Shown here: positions 1-10,304 of the stretch, one piece after another
Numbering within the stretch: the stretch's first letter is position 1
Layout: every line of letters begins with the position of its first letter
Assembly (NCBI RefSeq): GCF_023701745.1
Contig: NZ_JAJOZB010000001.1
Location: 5,679,501-5,743,500 of the forward strand
DNA from: Streptomyces sp. RKAG293
GTDB taxonomy: Bacteria > Actinomycetota > Actinomycetes > Streptomycetales > Streptomycetaceae
Length of the DNA stretch: 64,000 nucleotides
Direction of reading: 5' to 3'
Made by a program: the position numbers and the translations under genes
Notes under the pieces: generated by a model
What the model was told of the DNA's origin: nothing
The model's database searches: none
What the model saw: only the letters and a program-made list of their open reading frames with translations

Positions 1-30
1 ACCTCCCGCTCGGCACGCCGGGCGACAGCG

Positions 31-62
31 GGGTGCCGGAGGCCGCGCGGCCTCCGGCACCC
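31..62 (-). terminator. Perfect 14-bp hairpin downstream of the SpoIIE phosphatase
   Basis: Arms 31-44 and 49-62 pair perfectly around a GCGC loop. The hairpin lies just beyond both possible stop codons of the minus-strand phosphatase gene. No T tract follows, which is normal for Streptomyces terminators. Confidence 0.75.
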
Positions 63-121
63 GGGCCCGGGTGCCGGGAACTACGGAATCGCCAGCTCGA
101 ACCAGACGACCTTGCCCGCAC

Positions 122-2293
122 TCAGTCTTGTGGCCCCCACCGCTGAGCCATCCGGCTGACGAGATACAGGCCGCGGCCACCCTCGTCCTGCGGCTGCGCG
201 TGCCGCATCTGCGGCAGCAGCGGCGCGTCGTCGCCGACCTCGCAGCGCAGCACGTCGGTGCGCAGCAGCCGCAGCGTGATGGGCCGCTCGGCGTACCGGA
301 CGGCGTTGGTGACGATCTCGCTGACCAGGAGTTCGGTCGGCTCGATCAGGTGCTCCAGATCCCAGCGGCGCAGCGCCTGGCGGGCGAGCCGCCGGGCCCG
401 GCCGGCGGTCTGCGGCTGCGGCTCCAGGTACCAGTACGCCACGTCGCTCGGCGAGATCCCGTCGAAGCGGGCGGCGAGCAGCGCGATGTCGTCGTCCCGG
501 TCGCCGGGGCCGAGGATCTCCAGGATCTCGTCGCAGAGCGGTTCCAGCGGCGGCGGCGACAGTACGGTCGCGGCGTCGTGCAGCCGCTCGCGCAGCAGCT
601 CGATGCCGCCCCAGACGTCCCGCGTCCTGGACTCGACGAGGCCGTCGGTGTACAGCACGAGGGTCGCGCCCGCGGGCGCCGGCAGCTCGACCGCCTCGAA
701 CGGCACCCCGCCGACGCCGATCGGCGCGCCCGGCGGTACCCGCAGCACCTCGGCCAGGCCGTTGGCGTGCAGCAGGATGGGCGGCGGGTGGCCGGCGTTG
801 GCCACCACCAGGCGGTGCGCGATCGGGTCGTAGACCGCGTACACGCAGGTCGCCATGCGGTCGCTGCCGAGCCGCTGGGCCTGCTCGTCCAGGTGGTACA
901 GCACCTCCTGCGGCGCCAGGTCGAGCCCCGCGAGGGTCTGCACGGTGGTGCGCAGCTGGCCCATGATCGCCGCCGAGGTCATGGAGTGGCCCATGACGTC
1001 GCCGACGACGAGCGCGACGCGGCTGCCGGGCAGCGGGATCGCGTCGTACCAGTCACCGCCGACCCGGGCCGATTCGGCGGCCGGCAGATAGCGGCTGGCG
1101 AGCCGGACCCCGGTGGGCTGCGGCAGGGAATCGGGCAGCATCTCGCGCTGCAGCGCGTCCGCGATGTACGCCTCGCGTCCGTACAGCACCGCCTTGTCGA
1201 CGCCGAGCGCCGTGTGGGTGGCGAGCTGGGCGGCGACCAGCAGGTCGTCGGACTCGAACGGCGGCCGGTCGGGACGGCGCAGCAGTACGGCCGCGCCGAT
1301 GACCCGGCGGCGGCCGCGCAGCGGGGCGAGTATCGCGCGGCGTCCGGTCGGCAGGACGGGCGGGTGCAGCGGCCTGTCGCTCCTGGCGGCGCCCGGCTCG
1401 GGGTGTAATCCGGGCCGTTCACCCGGCCGGCCCGCGCCGGCGGAGGCCGAAGGACCCTCGCCGAAGCGCAGCAGCTCCTCCAGCGCGGCGGCGGACTGCG
1501 GGTGTTCCGCGAAGACCGGGCGTACGCCGCGCAGCACCTCGGCGAGCGGTCCGTCCAGCCGGACGAGGGTGCTCTCGGCGGCGCCGCCGTAGGCGGGCTC
1601 CGCGGGCACCGGGGCCAGCACGGTGCCGACGTAGGACTGCCCGCTGGGCTCGTCCAGGCCGCCGTCGGCGCGCCGCAGCCGGAGCACGAGCGGCCCTGAC
1701 GGCCGTTCGTCGCCGACCGGCAGCGGGTCGCGGAGGTAGACCAGGATCGCGTCGGCGAACGCGGGGACGGCGGAGCGGCACAGGCCCAGCAGGATCTCGT
1801 CGAGGTCCAGACCGCGGGCGATCCGCCGGGTGGCCGCCCCGACGTACCGCAGCCGCTCGGCCTCCGAGATCGAGGACCCCGCCGTACGGGCGCCGAGGGT
1901 GCCGGAGGCGGGCGGGGCGGGCAGCGCGGAGGCCGCGGGCGGGGGCGGCGCCGCGGGGGTGGGTGCCAGCGCCGCGGCCGGCTCCTCGTGGCGCGGATGG
2001 CCGGCGGGCTCCATGGCGGCGCCCGCCGGGCCCTGGGTCCCGCGCGGCGGGGTGCTGGAGAACGACGCGTCGGGGCCGGGGTCGCGCCGGGGCGTGCCCG
2101 CGGCCTGCGCCGCCTGCCGGTCCCGTGCGGGACGGTCGTCGGGCAGTGCCTGGGGCGGCGAGGCGGGCTGGTCCTCCCGGTCGGAGCCCGGGGGCAGGCG
2201 GAAGCCGCCGCGCGGGTCCGGCAGCGGTGCCGGCAGGGCGGCATCCGGTCCCGGTTGCCGCGCCGGGGGCGGGGGCGTGCGATCCGTGGTCAC
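122..2293 (-). CDS. GAF-SpoIIE (PP2C)-HATPase phosphatase, C terminus frameshifted
   Basis: This is an RsbU/SpoIIE-type serine phosphatase fused to an anti-sigma-type ATP-binding domain, a class that controls partner-switching regulators. The GTG start at 2293 is chosen because longer forms would run into the upstream methyltransferase; it gives 723 aa. Domains are a Pro-rich disordered N terminus (1-145), GAF (about 148-360), SpoIIE (about 370-600; metal motif GGDWYD near 412, GDVMGH, DDDIALL) and HATPase_c (about 620-723; N-box SEIVTNAVRY, G-box DEGGRGL). The frame ends abruptly at RWGPQD. If one G were added to the G5 run at 135-139, the same strand would continue with GKVVWFELAIP to a TAG at 81-83, the ending shared by the two related phosphatases at 44.7-50.0 kb. 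Either the last strand of the HATPase is lost or the base is a sequencing error. Function call secure; the true 3' end is uncertain. Confidence 0.9.
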   Translation of the reverse strand: MTTDRTPPPPARQPGPDAALPAPLPDPRGGFRLPPGSDREDQPASPPQALPDDRPARDRQAAQAAGTPRRDPGPDASFSSTPPRGTQGPAGAAMEPAGHPRHEEPAAALAPTPAAPPPPAASALPAPPASGTLGARTAGSSISEAERLRYVGAATRRIARGLDLDEILLGLCRSAVPAFADAILVYLRDPLPVGDERPSGPLVLRLRRADGGLDEPSGQSYVGTVLAPVPAEPAYGGAAESTLVRLDGPLAEVLRGVRPVFAEHPQSAAALEELLRFGEGPSASAGAGRPGERPGLHPEPGAARSDRPLHPPVLPTGRRAILAPLRGRRRVIGAAVLLRRPDRPPFESDDLLVAAQLATHTALGVDKAVLYGREAYIADALQREMLPDSLPQPTGVRLASRYLPAAESARVGGDWYDAIPLPGSRVALVVGDVMGHSMTSAAIMGQLRTTVQTLAGLDLAPQEVLYHLDEQAQRLGSDRMATCVYAVYDPIAHRLVVANAGHPPPILLHANGLAEVLRVPPGAPIGVGGVPFEAVELPAPAGATLVLYTDGLVESRTRDVWGGIELLRERLHDAATVLSPPPLEPLCDEILEILGPGDRDDDIALLAARFDGISPSDVAYWYLEPQPQTAGRARRLARQALRRWDLEHLIEPTELLVSEIVTNAVRYAERPITLRLLRTDVLRCEVGDDAPLLPQMRHAQPQDEGGRGLYLVSRMAQRWGPQD

Positions 2294-2351
2294 GCGAGTC
2301 GTTCCATCCGGTTGTGCGCCACGCGCTGGCCGCGGCGGGGATTGGGCCGTG

Positions 2352-3020
2352 TCAGGCGCGTCGTCGGCAGTAGAGGAAGAGCTGCTCCTCCGGCGGCACG
2401 TCGGTGCTCGCCGGTGCATAGGCGTACGACTCCTCCTCGATCACCTCGAAGCCCGCGTCCGCCACTACCTGGTGCAAATCATCCCGTAGATAACCGGATA
2501 CCCGGATGGTGTTACCAAGGAACGGGATTGCGAAGTCGTCCACATCCGCTTCGACCATCGAGAGGATGAAGAGACCCGCGGGCTCCAGCAGATCATGGAT
2601 GGCCCGCAATGCGTAGGGAATCTCCGCGCGCGGCAGCATCAGCAGGGAGAAGAAGGCCGCGACCCCGTCGAAACGTCCGAGGTCGAGGGTGCCGCCGGGG
2701 CGCAGATCGGCGATGTCGCCCTGGTGGAACTCGGCCTCCGGCACGTACCGCGCGGCCAGCGCGAGCATGCCGGCGGACAGATCGACGCCGACGACCCGGT
2801 GTCCGGCCCCGGCGAGCTGCCGGGTGCTGGGCAGGCCGGTGCCGCAGCCCAGGTCGAGCACCCGCGATCCGGCGGGCAGCGTCTCCGCCAGCCACCGGCC
2901 GGCGGTGAGCTGGCCGTCCTTGTGGGGAAACGCTTCGTCGTACCGGTCGCCGATCGCGTCGAACGCCTCGGCCTGGCCGCCGCGGTCCCGCTTTATGTCC
3001 TCGTAGCCGCCGGTTCCCAC
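2352..3020 (-). CDS. Class I SAM-dependent methyltransferase
   Basis: A 222-aa cytoplasmic methyltransferase of the Methyltransf_25/11 type. Motif I is clear (VLDLGCGTGLPS, near residues 54-65), followed by the acidic GVDLSAGML strand that holds the SAM ribose. The substrate cannot be read from sequence. The GTG start at 3020 has a textbook AAGGAGG nine bases upstream. It is on the same strand as the fumarase and DUF402 genes but separated from them by 133 bp. Its 3' end lies 58 bp from the phosphatase start, so the two may be co-transcribed. Confidence 0.88.
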   Translation of the reverse strand: MGTGGYEDIKRDRGGQAEAFDAIGDRYDEAFPHKDGQLTAGRWLAETLPAGSRVLDLGCGTGLPSTRQLAGAGHRVVGVDLSAGMLALAARYVPEAEFHQGDIADLRPGGTLDLGRFDGVAAFFSLLMLPRAEIPYALRAIHDLLEPAGLFILSMVEADVDDFAIPFLGNTIRVSGYLRDDLHQVVADAGFEVIEEESYAYAPASTDVPPEEQLFLYCRRRA

Positions 3021-3153
3021 TGCCTCGGTCCTCCTTGGTGCGCGTGGCTTGATGACTTGGCGTCAGGCTCTGGGTGCTGGTTGGGAATTGCGCGGTGTTG
3101 CGGAGCACGATCCTACGTTTGACGACCCGGGGCGCATCAAGGGGCTCACGAGG

Positions 3154-3831
3154 TCACTTTGCCGGACGGTTCCAGTCGTCCGGGAGTGACGGTACCGGCC
3201 AGCCGGGATCCGGGCGCCAGTCCTCCCAGCCGTCCCGGAAGGGCCGGCCCCAGGACCTGATGACCCCGGCCGCCTCCAGTCCGGCCGACCGTACCCGCTC
3301 GGCGCGTTCGGCGGGCATAAGGCCCGCGAGCTGCGCCTGGGCGAATTCGTCCTCGTCGAGCCAGTGCCAGCTGCGGTCCGGGCGGACCGCGATGTCGAGG
3401 AAGTGGTCCTCGGAGTCCAGACCGCCGGACCAGCGCCGGCGCGGCTCCTCCAGGTTCACGTACCAGTTCTTGAAATGCCACCTTTTGTCCCAGAAGAGCC
3501 AGACCGACCAGGGCTCGCCGGGGTGTGCGATCTTCAGCACACCCGCGCCCCACCACTGCTCGACGCGCGTAGTGCGCGGCTTGAGATAGCGGGTGGCGAG
3601 CGGCTCCCGGTGGATCGGCGAGCCATCGGTGAGCACCGGCTTCACACAGGAGGTACCGGGCGCCATCCAGACCGCGAGCAGCTCGGCGTCATCGCGCACG
3701 ACGGTCACCGGGCGGCAGATGTGCAGCTCGTCGGTGCCGTTGCCCCGATAACGCCACAACACTTGCTCACCCGGCGACCAGTAGCCGCTGGTACCCGGCC
3801 CGTTTCCGTCAAGAAGAGTGTCGGCTGTCAT
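3154..3831 (-). CDS. DUF402 (FomD-like barrel) protein
   Basis: A 225-aa soluble protein with a DUF402 domain over roughly residues 95-200. It has the family's dense aromatic and acidic pattern (WSVWLFWDKRWHFKNWYVNLE, then SEDHFLDIAV and DEDEF). Characterised DUF402 proteins such as FomD hydrolyse nucleoside di- or triphosphate-type substrates with divalent metals; the carboxylates that would bind metal are present, but the substrate here is unknown. The ATG at 3831 follows the fumC stop by 23 bp, so the gene is probably translated from the fumC transcript. Confidence 0.85.
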   Translation of the reverse strand: MTADTLLDGNGPGTSGYWSPGEQVLWRYRGNGTDELHICRPVTVVRDDAELLAVWMAPGTSCVKPVLTDGSPIHREPLATRYLKPRTTRVEQWWGAGVLKIAHPGEPWSVWLFWDKRWHFKNWYVNLEEPRRRWSGGLDSEDHFLDIAVRPDRSWHWLDEDEFAQAQLAGLMPAERAERVRSAGLEAAGVIRSWGRPFRDGWEDWRPDPGWPVPSLPDDWNRPAK

Positions 3832-3854
3832 GAACAGATCTTACGGATCAGCCC

Positions 3855-5261
3855 TTAAGGATGGGTCATGCGCAGCACATCCAGCGCCGCGTCCAGCTGC
3901 TCCTCGGTCAGTTTTCCCTGTTCGACATAGCCCAGCTCGATCACCACGTCCCGGATGCGCTTACGCTCCGCGACGGCTTTCTTGGCGACCTTGGCCGCCT
4001 CCTCATAACCGATGTACTTGTTCAGCGGGGTGACCACCGACGGCGAGGACTCCGCGTACTCACGGGCCCGCTCGACATTGGCGGTGATGCCGTCGACCGT
4101 GCGGTCGGCGAGCAGCCGGGAGACGTTGGCGAGCAGCCGGACGGATTCCAGCACGTTCCTGGCGATGACCGGGAGCATCACGTTGAGCTCGAAGTTCCCG
4201 GCGGCGCCGGCCATCGTGATCGTCAGGTCGTTGCCGGCGACCTGGGCCGCGACCATCAGCACGGCCTCCGGGATCACCGGGTTGACCTTGCCCGGCATGA
4301 TCGACGAGCCCGGCTGGAGATCCGGCAGGTTGATCTCGGCCAGCCCGGTACGCGGTCCCGACGCCATCCAGCGCAGATCGTTGGAGATCTTGGTGAGGCC
4401 GACCGCGACGGTCTTGAGCTGCCCCGACATCTCGACGATGCCGTCCCGGGCGCCCTGCGCCTCGAAGTGGTCGCGCGCCTCGGTCAGCGGCAGCCCGGTG
4501 GTCCGCGCCACCTCGGCGATCACCGCGGCCGAGAAACCGGGCGGGGTGTTGATGCCGGTGCCGACCGCGGTGCCGCCGAGCGGCAGCTCCGCCAGCCGGG
4601 GCAGCGCGCCCAGCAGCCGCTCGACGCCGTACCTGACCTGGGCCGCGTAGCCGCCGAACTCCTGGCCCAGCGTGACGGGCGTGGCGTCCATCAGATGCGT
4701 ACGGCCGGACTTCACGACGTCCGCGAACTCGGCCGCCTTGCGTTCCAGGGACTCCGCGAGGTGCTCCAGCGCGGGCACGAGGTCGCGGGTGACGGCGGCG
4801 GTGGCCGCGATGTGGATGGACGACGGGAACACGTCGTTGGACGACTGGGACGCGTTGACGTGGTCGTTCGGATGCACGTCACGGCCCAGCCGCTCCGTCG
4901 CCAGCGTCGCGATGACCTCGTTGGCGTTCATGTTGGAGGACGTGCCGGAGCCGGTCTGGAAGACGTCGATGGGGAACTGGTCGTCCCACCGGCCGTCCAC
5001 CACCTCGGCCGCCGCCTCCTGGATCGCCTCGGCGATGTCCTTGTCCAGGACGCCGAGTCCGGCGTTCACCTTCGCGGCTGCCGCCTTGATCCGGGCCAGT
5101 GCCTCGATGTGCGCGCGCTCGATCTGCTGGCCGGAGATCGGGAAGTTCTCCACCGCCCGTTGGGTCTGGGCCCGCCATTTCGCGTCCGCGGGCACCCGTA
5201 CCTCGCCCATCGAATCGTGCTCGATCCGGAAAGGCCGGTCCTGGGACGACTCCTCGGGCAT
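3855..5261 (-). CDS. fumC: Class II fumarate hydratase
   Basis: Fumarase C interconverts fumarate and L-malate in the TCA cycle and needs no iron-sulfur cluster. The 468-aa length is normal for the family. Seen: the TGSGTSSNMN substrate loop near residue 102, the catalytic His region GRTHLMDATPVTLG near 184, and the signature loop GSSIMPGKVNP near 317-327. I chose ATG 5261 over the longer frame because GGAAAGGA lies just upstream. The gene is divergent from the secreted SGNH/lectin gene across 120 bp and precedes the DUF402 gene. A structurally unrelated class I fumarase lies 1.7 kb away. Confidence 0.97.
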   Translation of the reverse strand: MPEESSQDRPFRIEHDSMGEVRVPADAKWRAQTQRAVENFPISGQQIERAHIEALARIKAAAAKVNAGLGVLDKDIAEAIQEAAAEVVDGRWDDQFPIDVFQTGSGTSSNMNANEVIATLATERLGRDVHPNDHVNASQSSNDVFPSSIHIAATAAVTRDLVPALEHLAESLERKAAEFADVVKSGRTHLMDATPVTLGQEFGGYAAQVRYGVERLLGALPRLAELPLGGTAVGTGINTPPGFSAAVIAEVARTTGLPLTEARDHFEAQGARDGIVEMSGQLKTVAVGLTKISNDLRWMASGPRTGLAEINLPDLQPGSSIMPGKVNPVIPEAVLMVAAQVAGNDLTITMAGAAGNFELNVMLPVIARNVLESVRLLANVSRLLADRTVDGITANVERAREYAESSPSVVTPLNKYIGYEEAAKVAKKAVAERKRIRDVVIELGYVEQGKLTEEQLDAALDVLRMTHP

Positions 5262-5381
5262 GGCTGGATTCCTTTCCTCGGCAACTCCGCGACAACATTC
5301 CCATTGTCGTACTACTTCCAAGTAACACCCATCAGTAGGACAGTGCCGTAGCCCATTTCATTCCTGTGGAAGGAGCGACGT

Positions 5382-6905
5382 ATGCGCATGTCGAGAAAGA
5401 GACGTTGTCGTGCCGCCGGGACGGTGCTGGCCGTCCTCGCGACCGTCCTCGCGGGCGGTGCCGGTCTGACCACCACGGCCTCCGCGGCCCCGCAGAACAG
5501 CACCGTCAAGCCGCTCTCCGCCGACCTCGAGCAGATCCGCGCCGCCGAGGCGACGGCCCTGTACGGGAGTCCGGCGATCCGGCCGGTGGCCGACCGCAAG
5601 ACCGGGCTGATCTCGCTGGGGGACAGCGAGATATCCGGCGAGGGCGTCGGCACCTACGAGGCGGGTACGGACGGCCCCACGAACTGGTGCCACCGCTCCC
5701 CGGACTCCGCGATCCACCGCACCGGCATCCCCGCCGACGAGACGTACAACGTCGCCTGCTCCGGCGCCTACACCGGCAACATCAGGATCGGCGGCAGCAA
5801 GCAGTACGCGGACGAGCTGGTGCAGAGCGACAGCCTCGCCATCAAGGCCCGCAACACGAAGATCAAGATGGTGCTGCTGGTCGCGGGCGCCAATGACGAC
5901 CTGCAGTTCGGACCCGTCATCACCGACTGCGTGGAGCGCTGGTTCCTGCTGCAGGGCAGCTGCGACTCCAAGTACTCGCCCGGCTGGCAGGCCCGCGTCG
6001 ACGGACTGGTGCCCAAGGTCGAGGGGACCGTGCAAGACCTGCGAACGGTCATGCGCGACGCCGGCTACGCGGACGCCGACTACAAGCTCGTGGTGATGGG
6101 CTACCCCAGCCCGATGAGCCCCGACATCTACGACAACCCCGGCTTCCCCGGCAAGATCCCCGGCGGCTGCACCGGCTACGACACGGACCTCGCCTGGGGC
6201 CGGAACTACGCCGTACCCACCTTCGAACTCGGCATGCGGCAGGCCGCCGAGGCCTCCGGGGCGGTGTACCTCGACAACTCCCGGCTCTTCCACGGGCATG
6301 AGGCGTGCACGGACAACACCTGGGCGCGCGGCCTGGTCGTGAACATCACCAACCCGTTCCCGCCCGACGCCAACTCCGTACGCCAGTCCTTCCACCCGAA
6401 CGCCCGCGGCCACGCCGCCTTCGCGTCGTGCCTGACCCAGCTCTACAACTCCGGCTACCAGGAAGCCGGTTGCGCCGACCCGGCCAGCACCGGCACTCCG
6501 GTGCTCCACCAGGGCGCCTGGGACGACGCGTTCAAGCCGGTCACCAACGCGGCCACCGGCCAGTGCATGGACGCCAACGGCGGCTCGTCGCGCAACAACA
6601 CCGCGCTGCTCGGCTGGAGCTGCCACGGCGGCCGCAACCAGTCGTTCGCGTACGACACCCAGTACCAGTCGCTGCACATCGCGCTCAGCCAGGACCGGTG
6701 CATGGACGTCCCGGCCTCGAACTACAGCGCCGGAACCGGCCTCATCCTGTGGGACTGCCACGGCGGTGCCAACCAGCGGTTCACCATGACGGCGGGCACC
6801 ATCCGCCCGGTGGCGGCCACCGGCCTGTGCGTGACCCAGAGCGCCGCGAGTTCGCCGCTGAAACTGGCGGCCTGCGACGGCTCCGCGAGCCAGCACTTCG
6901 CGTAA
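5382..6905 (+). CDS. Secreted SGNH-like hydrolase with C-terminal ricin B lectin domain
   Basis: A 507-aa extracellular protein. It has an Arg-rich signal peptide with a likely cut after ASA at residues 33-35, then an SGNH/GDSL-like esterase fold. The block I motif is GDSEISGEG with candidate nucleophile Ser82, GANDD resembles block III, and the block V His is in FHPNARGH near residue 338. Residues from about 380 form a ricin-type beta-trefoil with repeated QCMDA/QSF/QRF elements and paired cysteines, expected to bind glycans. The natural substrate is unknown, though acetylated polysaccharides or lipids are plausible. ATG 5382 has GGAAGGAG upstream. Confidence 0.9.
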   Translation: MRMSRKRRCRAAGTVLAVLATVLAGGAGLTTTASAAPQNSTVKPLSADLEQIRAAEATALYGSPAIRPVADRKTGLISLGDSEISGEGVGTYEAGTDGPTNWCHRSPDSAIHRTGIPADETYNVACSGAYTGNIRIGGSKQYADELVQSDSLAIKARNTKIKMVLLVAGANDDLQFGPVITDCVERWFLLQGSCDSKYSPGWQARVDGLVPKVEGTVQDLRTVMRDAGYADADYKLVVMGYPSPMSPDIYDNPGFPGKIPGGCTGYDTDLAWGRNYAVPTFELGMRQAAEASGAVYLDNSRLFHGHEACTDNTWARGLVVNITNPFPPDANSVRQSFHPNARGHAAFASCLTQLYNSGYQEAGCADPASTGTPVLHQGAWDDAFKPVTNAATGQCMDANGGSSRNNTALLGWSCHGGRNQSFAYDTQYQSLHIALSQDRCMDVPASNYSAGTGLILWDCHGGANQRFTMTAGTIRPVAATGLCVTQSAASSPLKLAACDGSASQHFA

Positions 6906-6922
6906 CGGCTCGCACCGCACCA

Positions 6923-6960
6923 CGGACGGGCCCCGCCGATGGAGCGGCGGGGCCCGTCCG
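6923..6960. terminator. Bidirectional 16-bp hairpin terminator
   Basis: Arms 6923-6938 and 6945-6960 are perfectly complementary with a 6-nt loop. The hairpin sits between the convergent SGNH/lectin and class I fumarase genes, so it can serve both. Confidence 0.88.
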
Positions 6961-6988
6961 TGCTGCTGTTGTCCTCAGGATCGGAGCG

Positions 6989-8632
<1,644 letters not shown>

Positions 8633-8775
8633 TTTGGGGGGCTTCCTCACTCGGCTGGTCATTCGGCGGCGTCGACGAACGCCCTCCAGCGTAGAGCCCG
8701 CCGGCCGTCCGATCGTTGTGAGGTAGGGCTCACCCGCACTAGTCGCGATCTATCGCGTTTGTGTACGGTGGGCGG

Positions 8776-9444
8776 GTGGATGAATCGCAGCTCCAGAAGA
8801 AGTCGCAGCAGCCGGTGCCGATGCACAAGCCGACCACCGAAGCGGAGCTGCGCGCGTCCGATGCCGACCGTGACCGCATTTCCGACATTCTCCGCGATGC
8901 GCTGGCCGAGGGCCGGTTGAGCGCGGAGGAGCACTCGGAACGCCTCGACCATGTCTATGCCGCCAAGACGCTGGGCGAGCTGGAACCGCTGGTGCGGGAC
9001 CTGCCGGCGACCCGGGAGGGCGGGCCGCGGCCGCTCGCGCCGCTGGCCGATCCGTCGTCGCCCGTCGTGGCCGAGAATCTCGTCGCGGTCTTCGGCGGCG
9101 CCGCCCGCAAGGGGCGCTGGCTCGTCGGCCGGCGCACCAACGCCTTCGCCTGCTTCGGCGGTGTGGAGATCGATCTGACCGAGGCCGTCTTCCAGCATCA
9201 GCAGATCGTGATCCATGCCACCGCGATCTTCGGAGGCGTCGAAGTACGCGTCCCGGAGAACGTCACTCTGCGTGGCAGCGGGACCGGGATCTTCGGTGGT
9301 TTCGAGGTCAAGACGTACGAGGCCCCGGATCCGAACGCACCGGTCGTCATCGTCACCGGCACCGCCATCTTCGGTGGCGTCGAGGCGAAGGCGAAGCGCG
9401 GGAAGCGCCTCAAGGAATGGATCAACAAGCGCCTCGACGGGTAG
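8776..9444 (+). CDS. DUF1707 / LiaF-like envelope-stress protein
   Basis: A 222-aa protein with an N-terminal DUF1707 segment (about 25-78, RASDADRDR to LVRDLP), which in actinobacteria often caps short membrane or regulatory proteins. A LiaF-like C-terminal domain follows, made of four spaced FGGVE/FGGFE beta-helix repeats from about residue 127. LiaF relatives take part in cell-envelope antibiotic responses. No transmembrane segment is visible, so it may act in the cytoplasm or at the membrane face. Starts GTG 8776 and GTG 8761 are both possible; the shorter form is chosen because G-rich sequence precedes it. Confidence 0.83.
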   Translation: MDESQLQKKSQQPVPMHKPTTEAELRASDADRDRISDILRDALAEGRLSAEEHSERLDHVYAAKTLGELEPLVRDLPATREGGPRPLAPLADPSSPVVAENLVAVFGGAARKGRWLVGRRTNAFACFGGVEIDLTEAVFQHQQIVIHATAIFGGVEVRVPENVTLRGSGTGIFGGFEVKTYEAPDPNAPVVIVTGTAIFGGVEAKAKRGKRLKEWINKRLDG

Positions 9445-9795
9445 GGATGGGGCGGTCGCACTCCCGCATCATGCCGCGCGTTCACGCCATGCATGGTGCG
9501 GGTTTACGCCCCGCGCAAGCTGGCTGGTTTTGGCCACTGGCCAGTGTTCATCAGGGGTGTTGTTCGGTGGTCCGGATCGGACGATCGCCAATGCGCGCCC
9601 CAGTCGGACAGATGTTCGACAAAAGGGCCCTGGTGGCGAACACGGTCCGCATGAACACGCGCACAGCGGGTAGGGCTTCGACCACGTCACTCGCCTGGTT
9701 CCTCCCCGTTGCGACCCCCTGGAACAGCACGCGTGGAGCTCACCCGCGGTGACGGGCAAGGGTGACAAACGCCGAGCCGTCGTCAGGAGTATCCC
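9445..9795. other. Intergenic region upstream of the WhiB-like gene
   Basis: These 351 bp hold no credible gene. The stretch contains two perfect palindromes, CCATGCATGG near 9488 and CACTGGCCAGTG at 9535-9546, and is less GC-rich than the surrounding genes. It probably contains the promoter and operators of the WhiB-like gene. Confidence 0.6.
9535..9546. promoter_or_regulatory. Perfect 12-bp palindrome, candidate operator
   Basis: CACTGGCCAGTG is fully self-complementary and lies 250 bp upstream of the WhiB-like start codon. No known consensus was matched with certainty, so the role as a repressor or activator site is inference. Confidence 0.35.
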
Positions 9796-10146
9796 GTGCT
9801 TCAACCGATCGAGCCCGTCAAGGACACTGCCCTCCCGCCGAGTCACCCACGGGATCTGGCAGGCCCATGGCACTCGGAGGCGGCGTGCCGCAGTGATGAG
9901 GCGGGATTGTTCTTCGCCCCGTCCAAAGAGCCGACAGCGGCGCGGCTGTCCCGTGAGGAGAACGCTAAGCGGGTGTGCGCCCGCTGCCCGGTGATGCTGG
10001 AATGCCGGGAACACGCGCTGCGGCAGCCCGAACCGTACGGCGTGTGGGGTGGTCTGACCGCCGCCGAACGCCGGGTCGTCCTCGCCCGCAGGCGCCGCCG
10101 CGAGGCGGAACTGCCGCGGACGGACCGGATCGCCGCCGCAGGCTGA
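9796..10146 (+). CDS. wblI: WhiB-family [4Fe-4S] transcription factor (WblI/WhiD-like)
   Basis: A 116-aa Wbl protein. The four cluster-binding cysteines are Cys31, Cys61, Cys64 and Cys70 (C-X29-C-X2-C-X5-C), and the helical turn GVWGG is at 82-86, followed by a basic Arg-rich tail for DNA contact. Wbl proteins usually act with the principal sigma factor HrdB in development and antibiotic control. The sequence resembles WhiD in its C-terminal half. The position between the fumarase/LiaF genes and glpX matches what I recall for S. coelicolor wblI (SCO5046), which is the basis for the symbol. GTG 9796 has CAGGAG six bases upstream. Confidence 0.9.
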   Translation: MLQPIEPVKDTALPPSHPRDLAGPWHSEAACRSDEAGLFFAPSKEPTAARLSREENAKRVCARCPVMLECREHALRQPEPYGVWGGLTAAERRVVLARRRRREAELPRTDRIAAAG

Positions 10147-10154
10147 ACGGACGA

Positions 10155-10196
10155 ACGGGCCGGGTCCGCCGCGTCAGTCGGCGGGCCCCGGCCCGT
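10155..10196. terminator. Hairpin between convergent wblI and glpX
   Basis: A GC-rich stem of about 17 bp with one bulge forms around a CGTCAGT loop. It lies directly after the WhiB-like gene and before the 3' end of glpX, so it probably terminates both. Confidence 0.65.
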
Positions 10197-10304
10197 ACGT
10201 TTTCTCCGCCGCCCTCGCGCCTGCCCAGGGCGCTCAGCGGCGATTCAGCGGGTGCTTCGGCGCGTGCCGGGTGCCGGCCGCGCGCTCAAGCGGTTGCGCC
10301 GGTC

